Assembly: GCA_948567375.1 (NCBI GenBank)
Contig: OX419758.1
Span: forward strand, 6,267,001-6,331,000
Length of the DNA: 64,000 nt
Direction: 5' to 3'
Source of the DNA: Lunularia cruciata
Taxonomy: Eukaryota > Streptophyta > Marchantiopsida > Lunulariales > Lunulariaceae
Shown: piece by piece, positions 22,060 through 33,572 of the stretch
Layout of the letters: each line of letters opens with the position of its first letter
How positions within the stretch are numbered: the first letter of the stretch is position 1
Position numbers and translations under genes: made by a program
The notes under the pieces: generated by a model
The model's input: only the letters and a program-made list of their open reading frames with translations
Databases searched by the model: none
Told to the model about the DNA's origin: nothing

Positions 22060-23760
22060 GGATCTCAATCAAAAACCAGAAGAGCCTAGTAGTCAAAGGT
22101 CTTTCTATTGTCATGGATGTACTCTATGAAAGCAACATAGATTGCTACTTGCAAAATCTACCAAGATAAGAGGCAAAAAAAAGGTTGAGGAGTTCTTTCA
22201 TAGTGATGTTTGTGGTCCTATTAATGTGAGCTTTATAGGAAGATAGAAATATTATCTCCTTTTCAAGGAAGATTATATTGGTTCTTGAATTTTTTTTCTT
22301 GAAAGAGAAGTAAAAAAGTCTCTCTTAGGTCAAACAACTCTATGCATAAGTAAAAACTCAATATGGAAAGGAGATAAAAAAAATTACAACTTGATAGAGG
22401 AAGTGAATACACTGAACTGGTTTTGTGTAGAGTGTTGGATTACTCCATGGACTCCCAACACCTTATACTCTAGAGCAGAATGGTAATTTTAGGAGAGATT
22501 TTATAATAATATTGGAAGTACAAAGAAGCAAGTTTCTTTTTAGAAAGCTGCCTAGAGAGTTGTGGGAAAAATTAGTAGAAGCTACTTCACATATTTTGAA
22601 TAGAGTTTTGAATAGAGTTGAAGAGAAACACTCCTTGTGAACTTTGGCAAGGAACAAACCTAATAGTTGCATAGTTGAGAACTTTTTGTTGCTTAGTCTT
22701 TTTGTACATACCAAAAGGTCCAAGAAAGAAGCTTAATCCAAAGAGAATAGAGTTTTCTTTTAGTGGATACAATTGAAAATTCAAAGCCTTCAAATTATGG
22801 GATCATAAGAACAAAAATATTTGTGTAATTAGAGACATAATGTTCAAAGAGTAGCCTCTCGACCATCAGTGGTCTTAGATGCTAAACCCATATGCTGATT
22901 AACTTCAAGAGAAGGATAGAGAGCAAGTCATTACTAGGATAAGCATTGATGAGATAGAAGATGATTGAGAGTTTTCACAAGTTTTTGTGAATTTTACAAG
23001 AGAATCCAAAGACTAGCATTTGTCCACTTCCTTAAATTCAAGAAAAGAGTGAAGACAATCAAGATGTAGAACTTGATCTATGGATGAGCTCAACTTCAAC
23101 CATTGAAGTTGGAGAAAACCATAGAATAGGAAAATGAGAAGACAACTACAACAACTCAATGAGTGAGATTATAACAAGACATCTTATGTTTACATTGTTG
23201 CAAGTAAGATTGAAGGAAGAGATGTAGATGCATATCATATTAATTTCCAATATGTAGTGCAATCAATTGAGTGGGTAAAAGAAATAGATGAGGAATTTGA
23301 GTCATTGAAGTAGAATAAGACTTAGAAGTTGAAAATTGTGTCAAACAAAAAGTGTTAAAATGTAAGAAGTGCTATAAGACCAAGCTTGATATTAAATATG
23401 ACATCTCAAGACTAAAATTAAAGCCAAGGGATATACAATAATTTTAAGAATTGACTATAAAGACACATTTGTTCCTGTAGTCAAGTTTGATTTGATCAAA
23501 TGTTTTCTTTCATTAGCTATAATGGAAGACATAAAGATAGTTCAATTGATGCCAAGACAACTTTTCTTAATAAAGATTTATATTCTAAGATCTACATGAA
23601 GCAATGATAAGGATATGAGGAAGGAAGAAAGGAGAACAGTATTTGTAGATTGCTAAAGAGTCTATATGACTTGAAATAGACCTCAAGGAATTGGAATTCA
23701 GAATTAGTGAGGTAAGAATTACACTCATTGCTTTTTTATCCTTATGGGTACTATGGATAT
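22060..23760 (+). pseudogene. Copia retrotransposon, left part (integrase to RT)
   Basis: Pieces of Copia Pol are readable: the integrase start (FHSDVCGPINVS, near 22,190-22,260), the DEEFESLK-NKT segment that opens RT (near 23,280-23,340), a VVKFDLIKCFLSLA segment (near 23,475) and SLYDLK (near 23,660). The right part of the same element is found 8.9 kb away at 32,640-33,572, with a Gypsy element between. It is strongly decayed, CpG-poor and broken many times. The 5' LTR was not found. Confidence 0.75.
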
Positions 23761-23897
23761 GTGTGTTTACTATGGATATGGAATAATAATCACTATTCCA
23801 TAAGTGATGGACTCATTTGTGTGAAAGATAAATTCCACATTGCTACCATGCTAGATTAGTTTCCACATTGCTACCTGAAGAAAGTTTGAAGTTACAT

Positions 23898-26800
23898 GTG
23901 GAGAAATGTATACCAATTTGGCTAATTTTACTTCGGATCACTTTTCTAGCATGGAACTGGAATTTGAGTTTTCTAGGGTTCATGGCAGAAGTAGCATTGA
24001 GTGATTGTGAGGAGGGACCTGAGAATGAAGGAAAGAGAGGCAATCCAGCTTGATGGACAGAGTTTGATTGGAGGTTGGTGTTGGGAAGAGAAGTCGGTGA
24101 GGAAACTAGGGAAACATTTCTCTTGAAAGGAGAGTCTACGGAGGAGACAGATGAGATTCAAAATTCTTTTATGGCACCATGCACAAAGAATGGATACAAG
24201 GTGGATACCTATTGAGACCCAGTCAGGCAAAGCATCATTGGGGTGAGGATGGTACTCTATAAGCCTAATTGCATGACTTATGTAATGAAGCATAGGTGGT
24301 CTTCTTCCACTAGATGTTTGTTGGCACGCTAGTAAATTGGGCAAAGTGCTTTCATCAAAGAACGCATCAGATGGTGTGGTGTTGGAGAAAGCAAGATGTG
24401 CCTTACTATTTGGTGCCATTTACTGCTCATTTCTACTTTAGATTGAATTTGATGAAGGAGTCTAAGCAAAGAAAGATGGTGTTTCATTTTCATCTAGACT
24501 AACAAAAGACTGCAGATGACAAGGAACAACAGTATATACAACAGATCTGAGGTAGTGATGAGCACTATGCGTGCACAAGGTAGTATCTAAGAGTAGTAGT
24601 GACCATCCTGAAGACAAGGAAGCAAAGTCATCCAAAGGAGAGTTTGTCGCCAATTAAGCCAAAGAAGGTGAGGAAGATGAACCCAAGGTAGGAAGTCATA
24701 GTGCTTGATGAGTCATCAGGAGCAAAAGAGTCAAAAGGCAAAGCCAAGTACAAAATAAAAAACTCGGAAGAAGAAGAACCGGAGTTGAGGTTGCAAAGTG
24801 AAGAATTGAGCAATGGAAGCAAAGGGGAGGTGGAAGTTCAACAACAAAGAGGAGACAATGCTGATAAAGAAGAATAGGATTTCCATGCGGCAATTGATCT
24901 AATGGAAAAGGAGGAACCATGTGTCACAAATTACCCACCATAGAGATAGAAGAAACTTTGAAGGCTGAGTCAAAGGCGGAAGTTTAGTGGGGTAGAAGAG
25001 AGAGAAGCAGTGTTACTACTATGGGGGCAGAAGCAAGCAATGTAAGTCCAGTAGTAGAAGAAGGGGAAAGTTCAGATGAAGTACCTCTGAAAGTTAGAAG
25101 ATTAAGACTTCAAAGAAAAGCTCTATTAGAAGAAGTAAGAAGCAAAGAGCCAAAGCAAGCTGAGAGCTTACGAGTCTTTGATGGGGTAGAATACTTGTTG
25201 TGGGTAGTTTGTCCCTTGTTGTTGCAATTGCAGAAGAAGAGAGAAGACTTGAAGAGAAATCACTCAAGAGTGAAAGATGAATTGGCAATAGTGCAATATA
25301 TGAGTGATGAAAATTTGGAGTTGAGAAGAAAGTTGAGTTAGGGAGAGTGTGAGTTAGTAGAGCTTTGGACAGACATAGAGCTGAGGAGGAAGGAAATTGA
25401 GAGCTTAACAAAAGAATTTGTGAAGAAAGGCAAAGCCATGGCAAAGCAAGAAGAAGATCGGAAGGAGCAATTGGTGAAGTTTGAAGCCTTGCGGGCAGAA
25501 GTGCGTTATACACAAGTAGAAGTTATACATTTGAAGGCAATGGCTATTGTCATGGGACAAGAGTTGCAGAGTTTGAAGGCAAGTGCAGTTGAGAAAGATC
25601 AGGCTTGGCAATAAGAGTTAGCCACACATGATAGAGAAGAAGAGCAATTGCATGGGTTAGTCAGAGGAATGGAAGAACAGCTCCGGCAAAGTGTGAAGGA
25701 GAAAGAAGCGTTGAAGGTCAAGTTGGAAGATGAGGTGAAGATGTATAGTGAGGAGTTATTAGCAGAGAGAGAGAGAGAAGCTACAAATGCCTTCAAATCA
25801 AAGAAGTCACTATGAGAATGAAGGCAATGTTAGGGATGATGTTTGAAGTTTAGTTGGAGGAAGCAAGACTGCACAAATTGAATTTGTTAGTTTAAGAAAC
25901 GAGAAAGAAGAAAGTGAAGGACATTGAATTAAACAAGTTGTTTGATTCATTTGAGAGATCAAGTAGATAGGAAGATATTAGAAGCAGAAGACAATGTGTG
26001 TCTTAGGTCGGACTTAGTACATTTGGAATTAGAGAGACTTCGAGTACCATGAAGTTAGAAATGAAGTCCAAAGTAAGAGAAGTAGGAGTACAAGTGTCTT
26101 TAGGTGAGCTACCTAAGACAATAGAAAAGAATGGGTCAGCAGATAATGATATAGATAGTGAACCCATGACCTCAATTGTAGTTTGGAGTGAAGAAGTAGT
26201 GGAATTGGTAGAAGATTTAGTGATAGTGGATAAATTTGAAGATATAGAAGTGCAAGAAGTTACTCTGGGCTTAGAAGCCAAAGTCAAGGTAGACATTGGA
26301 TCAGATTAGGACCAATTTTGAGGTAGGAAGAGGAAAATATGAAGAGACATACATGAAGAGGTGCACTGTCATTTTAGATATGCAGGTTAGTAAAGTTGTT
26401 AGGAAGCAATTTAGGAATTTAAATAACTACTAAAGTGATCTGCCTATTTAAAGGAGGCCTTCATAGTAAAATGTTGTTCAATGCTCATAATCTTGAGATT
26501 AGATCAAGTTAAGTGTTATGAAGCAGTGCTTGTTGCTTGAGCTTAATTCTGAGTATTGATATTGTGTGTGTGCTTGTGAGTGTTGAGAGAATTTTGAAGT
26601 GCAAGTCAATGTGTTTGTTGGATGTAAGATTCCACAGCCTTGATTTTCATTCTGTGTGTTTGATCTTGAATGAAGTGCAATCAAAGCAATGCCTTGATAG
26701 ATTTGAGAAGAATTGTAGTGTTGGTAGTATTTTGCATTTGTGAGTTGATGTGAAGCAATTTTGATCAAGGAAGTTGTGCCTTAAGTGGATTGATGGAACA

Positions 26801-27112
26801 TAATTCTAAGGCAAAGTGGTCTTACAGCAAAGTAGCCATTTTTGGGATGGATTGAATCATCACAATCAAGATTTGTTTGGACATCTTTGAAGTATTGTGC
26901 TTAGTGAGTGATAAATTGTGGTGATGAGACTATGATTAGGGCTTGTTACTCTCTTCTGGGTGTAGTTTCTACTTGAAAGCTTAAAGATGCAACCAAGAAG
27001 AACTACTTGTTACCATTTGACTTTGTGTTTGACCAATTCTGATTTGTATCTCTGTGGAAATAAAATTTACTTACCTAATTACTGCAAAAGTGGTATTTTC
27101 TGGGTTGTCACA
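23898..27112 (+). repeat. LTR, family A, long form, left end missing
   Basis: Matches the young LTR from about 4,640 to its end: ACTTCGGATCACTTTTCT at 23,930 against 4,700, the globular module (about 24,000-24,510), the acidic and coiled-coil parts (about 24,750-26,309), the TATA-like box (26,445) and the end TGGGTTGTCACA. It is followed at once by a primer-site-like sequence and a gag region, so it stands in the place of a 5' LTR. It is CpG-poor, and its coding modules are broken several times. Confidence 0.75.
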
Positions 27113-30100
27113 AGTGGTGACCATGTTGGGGAATCTCAAGGCTTGTGCTTAAGCGTTAGTAGCAGTTTGGAGCAAAAGAAAGGATGGTGCCAGAATCATC
27201 ATCTATAGCTATGTCAAGGGAGCAGGAGATTTTAATGATAGTCATGGTAGCCATGAGAGCCATGAAAGATCAAGATGAAGAAAGAGATAGGAAGAAGGTG
27301 CAGTCCTCTCAAGTTACAAAATGTCTGTATGCAATGGTGGACCATCAAGGTGAGTTTGATGGTAAGGATGTGACAAGATATTTGAAGGTCTATTGGAAGG
27401 AAGTTAAACTTCATGACCTTGATGAAAAGATTGCCATCACAAGGTTTCCTACACTAGTGGAGCTCAAAATCAGAAAGGTTGTTGAAAGTTTAATTGAAGT
27501 GGCTACGACATGGGAGGAGTTCTTGCAGATGATGAAGGAAGAGTTTTTGCTATAGGATGCAGATTGGGTCACTCAAGCCATGTTCTTGGATTGGGTGCAT
27601 AATAGGAGCAAAGGTTTGGGCCCGCAAGATCTCCTAAGGGAGTTTAATAAAAGGTTGGATCAATTGTCTAACTGTGAAGCTGAAGCAATTTAGTTATAGA
27701 AGTCTAACTACTTTCTACAAGTTGCAAATAACCGTCTACAAGATGAGTTGGAGTACGCACTTGACTTACTTCAACCTGAGTGCCTAAGAACTATTGATTA
27801 GAAGAAGATTGAGGATGTTGTTATCTAGGTGAGCCGTAGGAGGAGACAAAGAGAATTGGATGAGGAAGTGATATCCAAGGCACCTATTTGGAGTAGTCAG
27901 GTTGGATCCAATAGAGAGAAGGTGGAATATCAGGCAAATGAGGTGGACAAAGATGGAACAATCAATGAAATTTTGTGATTGGTGGAAGGGTTAAAAATCC
28001 TAGCGACAAAGGTTGATGAACTGCAAAGCGGGACTAATGTTACAAAAATAGGTGGAGATAGGAGGTAGCCTTATGGTGCATGTGGTGTGATAGTAAGAGT
28101 CATGCCAAAGGAAATTCCAAGAGCTATTGGAAGCATTGTGCAAGCAGTTGGTGAAGTTTGTGGGAGAGCCAAGAATGAAGAAGATAACATTTTATGATAC
28201 CAGTGAGCCAATACCACTAAATGGTAATAGAGGAGGCATGAAGGCTTTGCTTGAAAGGAATATGGGCAAATGGGAAGTGGGCATGGGTACTGCTACCTTT
28301 GAGACTAATGTGTATAATTTGGTGAGCAAGAGAAAGAAAGGTACAGATTTGGGTGAGGTGGAAAAGAAAAGATTGGTAGAGCAGGTCCGGAGGAAATCTG
28401 GATGGGATGCACCGGTTGCTATAATGGCTATCACTATGGGGGATGGTGCTTCTTGAGATCTGATGATAGAAGAGAAGAGGGAGGCTGACCAGCGGTCAGA
28501 AGTTGAAGGTCAAGCAAAAGAGAAACAACAGCGGGTGGAACTAGAAAGGAGGCAGACTAAAAGGAAGGTGGTACAGTTTGGTGACACTCCAATGGGCAAG
28601 GACTAGGATTCGAATAGTGGGAAGGAGTCTCAAATGGACTCAAAAGGTGCTTCTTACAAGAAGCTTGGGGAGAAATCTCCAAGAAAAGGACCAGGTTGGT
28701 TGTTAAGTCGTGATGTAGAGATGGAACTCAATCCTCAAGAAATTGCTAGGAAGTTTTGGAAGCAAGGGGTGAAAGGTTTCATAAATGATGGATTGTTTGG
28801 AAGTTGCGGAAGGATGTGCAGGATCTTATCTTGGCCAAGGCAAAGAAGAAGTGTTTCTCCAAGGAGGGTCCTCATACATCCTTGCTGCACAAGGATGGAA
28901 GCAAAGTAGAGGAAGAAGTGAGTACCTACAAGTTAGAGCTTGAACATGAAACTTCATAAGATGACACCAAGGAAGCATGTGTCTATGATGCTGCTATCAA
29001 GCAAGAGAGACCATTTGTGCCCATGTCCAAAGAGGTACAAGAGCCCTTTTGGGTGAGAAGCTACAATGAATGTAAGATTGAGATGCAAGGTGTGAGGCAT
29101 CCAGTGAGAGCGCTAATTGACTCTAGATCTGAAGTTAACCTTATGTCAAGGACAGTCTACAAAGAAGGCCGATGGAAGGTAGATTGTGACATTGATTGGA
29201 AGGTAAACTTGGTGAACCAAACTAGGAATGCTTTGTGGGGAGCTTGTCTAGATATCAAGATAAAGATAGGGAATGTCATAGAGCCAATCAATATGTTTGT
29301 GCATGATACCTTGCCTTATCCTATCATATTGGAGTAGCCTTTCATCACTCAATTTAGGATGGAAAGCAAGGTCTTAAATGATGGCACTCTTGGATGAAGG
29401 TCAAGAGTCAAAATGGGGCAAGGATAGTACATTTTCCTATTGTTTTGCCAAGCAACAATAGGAATAGATGAGAGTTGAGAGATCCAAAGAAGCCTACTGG
29501 AAGATGGGGTTTCCACTAGGCACCTCCATAGGGAAGGTGGAAGAACAAGGCGCCATATATAGTATTCCACCGCAGAAAATCAATGAGTAGGACTGTTTTA
29601 ATAGAACCTATATTGGGGTCCAAAGGGATAGGATTGTATGCTTTGTGCATATGGAGAGTACGTCAAGAAGTTTGCAGAAGAGGATGAGAAAGAAAGAGAA
29701 AATTCTGAAAGCAACAGAGACAATGGAAGAAAGAGAGGTTATCATTGCCCTGTTGGAAGATCAAGGAGAAGGCAAGTTGGTCAAAGATGTGTTTAATTTG
29801 ATGGAAAAAGGAAATTCAATGATTGAGATAGTGACAAGACTTTATGAGCCACTTTTGCAATTGGTTTGTGAAGTCAAGTGCAACACCAAGTACAAGATGG
29901 TTGACAAGAAGGTATGGCTCATTTGCATTCCATTACGGTTGGATGCATCAGATTTGCTGCAAAGAACTTGAGAAAATCAAGGTTGAGGAAGGTGGAGGAT
30001 ATTGGCCATTCTTTTACTAAGGAAACGTTGGCAGAACTTACAGCTGGAGGAGATGGGTTGCCACAGAGATTGAATGCCAAGCATTCAAAGAGATGATTGC

Positions 30101-32560
30101 TAAGTATGGGAAAGCTTTTGATTTCAAGATTGAGGAGATTGGCTATGTGAACCCACAGGAGGTCACCCCAATGATTATATTCATGGTTCTGCATGTACTA
30201 TGGGATTTGAGGCCTACATTGGTACCAAAGGCACTTTTGTCTCAACTGATGGAGCTATCAAAGGAGAAGATCAGAGCTAGGATTCTTGAGCCATCAAAAA
30301 CACCATACTCCAACCATTGGTTCATGGTAAGGAAGAATAATGGCAAGCTGCTTTTCACACAATACATAGAACCACCAAACAAGGTAACAATTTGAAATTT
30401 TGGTGTAGGTCCGATTGTGGATGATTTTGCTAAGGAGTTTGCAAGGAGGGCCATCTATTCTATTGAGGATCTGTACTTGGGACATGATCAATTTCAGCTT
30501 GCAGAAGGAAGTTGAGATATTACCACCATGAGAACTCCACTAGGCTTGACGCACATGTGCACTCTCCCAATGGGAGCTAATAACTTGGTGGCACATATGC
30601 AAAGTGCTATGAATCGTATCTTGCAGCCTTTCATTCTTGATAAAACCCATCCATTCCTTGATGACATACCTATTAAAGGTTGCACAACGAGGGAGAAGGA
30701 TGAAGCCTTGGTGGATGGTGATATAAGGAAGTTTGTTTGGGATCATATTCAAGATGTGGAGGCTATATTGAAGTGGTTGATAGAGGCAAGAGTGACTCTT
30801 TTTGGGGAGAAATAAATGTTTGGACTTGGTGAAATATTGGTTGTAGGTCATATTTGTAGGTCATATGGCCGTAAACCAAACCCAAAGAAAGTGGATGTTA
30901 TTGGGAAGATCAAGGATTATTCCTTGGTTTGGGAGGTAAGGCAGTTCTTAGGAGCATGTGTTTTCTATCACATATGGATACCATATTTTTCTCATATTGC
31001 AAAGTCTCTTTATCAACTCTTGAGGAAAAGAATCAAGTTTGTTTGGATTCCAGACATTGCTATGAGGAGGTTGAAGGAAGCTCTGCAAAACTCTCTAGTA
31101 CTTCATCCGCTTGACTATGGATGTGGTCAGCCAATCATAGTAACAGTAGATTCAAGCCCCTATACTGTTGGATGGGCAGTGGGCCAAGATGATGAGAGTG
31201 GCAAAAGATATGCAGCAAGAATCTTCAAAGAGCGACAAAGAAGGTATCCTCAAATCAAGCAAGAGTTGTGGGATGCTAAAATAGCAAGATAGGAATTGCT
31301 TGATTGGTGCATATGTCATTCTGGAGATAGATTGTCTGCCGTTGTCTTGGATGATTGCCAATTGTGATACACCAGATATTGCAATGTTACGATGGATAGC
31401 TTTCATTTGAATGTTCAATTCAGAGCTAAGACATGTAGCTAGAAGGTCAATCTAGTAGCTGATATGCTGTCCAGAGGATGTTATGATGAAATTGAAAATG
31501 GCTGCAAAGTTGATACACATGAAGTAGGCCAAAACATGCCCTTTAGAGAAGAGCTATACTCTGATCATCTTCTTATCATAGGAAAGTATCTTAGTTCCTT
31601 AAAGAAATTTTCAAAGTGTACCAAGGAGGAGTTTGAGAAGATTAGAAGAAAGTCATGCAAGTTCTTGTTGAAGGGAGGATATCTTTGGCAAAGACCCAAG
31701 AACTGTAATGAGAGTAATGGATGATGAAGAGACAAAAAGGAAGGTGCTACAAGAATCACATGATGTAGACGTTGCAGGCCATTATGGAATTCAAGCTACA
31801 TATAGGTGCATTTGGGGATTGTATTGGTGCCTTGGAATTTACACAAATGTAAGGTGCTATGTAGAGACTTGTGAAACTTGTCAAGTCTATTCCAAGATAT
31901 GACATAGAGATGGATTGAAGCTGATGTATCCGCTGAACCTTCATTTTCAATGGCTTTTGGACTTAGTTCATATGCCTTTGGGGGTTCAAGGAGCAAGGTA
32001 TCTGGTTCTAGCCAAGGAAGATCTGTCTAACTATGTGGAAGGAAGGGCGTTGACATCAACACATACCAAACAAGTATGTCTGTTCATCTTGGAAGATATT
32101 ATTGCTAGGCATGGTTGTTTCTATCAAATGAGGGCAGATTCAAAGGATTTAGATGCAAAAGAAGCAACACAGTTCTTTGCTAAGTTGAACACCAAACTAA
32201 ACTTGAAAATTGCCTACAATCTAGAAGCAAACGGTAAGAGCAAGCGAGGTCATCCACCAAATGTAAATGCTTTGGTGAAGTCTTGCTAGGGTGAAATGCA
32301 TAGGTGGCCTGCTTTGTTGCCACTAGCACTTATGGGGGATAGGCTAACTTGTAGTTCAGTGACTGGAATGTCACCTACTGAATTAGTGTCGGAGCACCTA
32401 CCTATTATGCACGTGGAGGAAGACATCGCAAGCTGGAGAACTATTCAGTGGGAGGATAACGTTTCCACAGAGGAGTTGATCTTGCATCGGACAGAGAATC
32501 TCAAGACCAAATTGACTCATGCAACATCATGAGGAGTCAATTTTATAAAATGGCTTAATG
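27113..32560 (+). mobile_element. Second Ty3/Gypsy element, internal region, different pol clade
   Basis: Parts in order: gag (about 27,184-28,900; KVYWKEVKLHDLDEKIAITRF, LIEVATTWEEFLQMMKEEF), aspartic protease (about 29,080-29,340, with a VNLM segment), RT (about 30,190-30,900; TPYSNHWFMVRK, RTPLGLTHMCTLPMGA), RNase H (about 31,130-31,290; IVTVDSSPYTVGWAVGQ), the integrase zinc finger (about 31,760-31,900; HYGIQATYRC...CETCQVY) and the core (about 31,930-32,290, ending in an EANGKSKRGHPP segment). The integrase and protease differ clearly from the element at 1-7798, so this is another Gypsy clade. No 3' LTR is visible. It lies inside a Copia element. It is broken, with many interruptions (more than ten), and is old. 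Confidence 0.8.
27115..27132 (+). other. Putative primer binding site
   Basis: TGGTGACCATGTTGGGGA begins two bases after the LTR end CACA. It resembles the tRNA-Asp-type site (TGGCGCCGTTGCCGGGGA) with several changes; another tRNA is possible. The position supports an LTR/internal junction. Confidence 0.45.
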
Positions 32561-32639
32561 CTTGATGCTTAATCTTAGATATGCATATCCAATGGTTATT
32601 CTTGGAGATTCAAATGTTGGAATACAACCTGAAAGACAA

Positions 32640-33237
32640 GAACAAGTTAGAGCATCCTACTAAGAAGATGTAGGATGTTTAATGCATACTATGATAGGTA
32701 TAAGACCATGATAGCTTATGTTGTTAGCATAGTAGCAAAGTTAGTTTTAATCCTTCATATCAATACTACAAAGCAACAAAGAGAAAATTCAAGTACCTCA
32801 AAGATAATCTAAACTATGGATTAAAATTTAATGAAGGATCAAATGCTAGCACTAGCTTGGAGCAACTAAAGACAACAATGCATTGTTATTTTTACTATAG
32901 AAGCAAAGTATATAGTAGTATGTTTATCTACCAAGGAAGCAATATGGCTTTGTAGGTTCGCTCAAAGAATTTCATTTTAGACAAGATGATCCAACTTTGA
33001 TGTATGACAACAATAATCAAAGTGCTATCAAGTTGATGTACAACCCAGAATTCACAAGAGAACAAAGCATATAGAGATTTAGTATCACTATGTGTGAGAG
33101 CATCAAGAGAAATTGGAGATCTATTTTAGTTACCTCGAAACCAACAATTAGATTGCATATATTTACACGAGTTTTGAAAATCAATAAGTTTCATAAGTTA
33201 AACTGAGTACTACTATTTCCTTGACAAGGGAGAGTAT
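32640..33237 (+). pseudogene. Copia retrotransposon, right part (RNase H)
   Basis: Continues the Copia element of 22,060-23,760 after the Gypsy insertion: YYKATKRKFKYLKDNLNYGLKF near 32,775-32,840, a TKEAIWLCRF-like segment near 32,925 and an NQSAIKL...FTREQSI-like segment near 33,010-33,080. It ends in a GGGAGAGTA purine run before an LTR start. It is decayed and broken several times. Confidence 0.75.
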
Positions 33238-33572
33238 TGAGAGATGCATTTTAGATGATAATACATATGAAAATATAGAGTGGCATATGATTCATGTTAA
33301 TACAATTACTTTAATATAGCTTCTTACAATACTTAATGTAATAGAAGTTAAAGTTTGTCCAAAGCAAAGCACAATTGTACTAGTTAATGTTTGCACAAAG
33401 CATATTGTACTTATATATAGGTCTTATATATATCTCATGGTGTGCAATTCCATTACATCCCTTGGGTAGCATGGGAGTCTTGAACAATAGGGACAATAGA
33501 TCATGCAATCAAAAGAAGCAAGGCCTATAAGCAAGTCTTAGTGTTATATTAGCTTAGAACCATGTTCTAACA
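33238..33572 (+). repeat. 3' LTR of the split Copia element
   Basis: Starts TGAGAGATGCATTTTAG right after the purine run and ends TTCTAACA, i.e. TG...CA, about 335 bp. It contains a TATA-like ACTTATATATAGG near 33,410. No matching 5' LTR was found to the left, so the age cannot be judged from LTR divergence. Confidence 0.6.
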
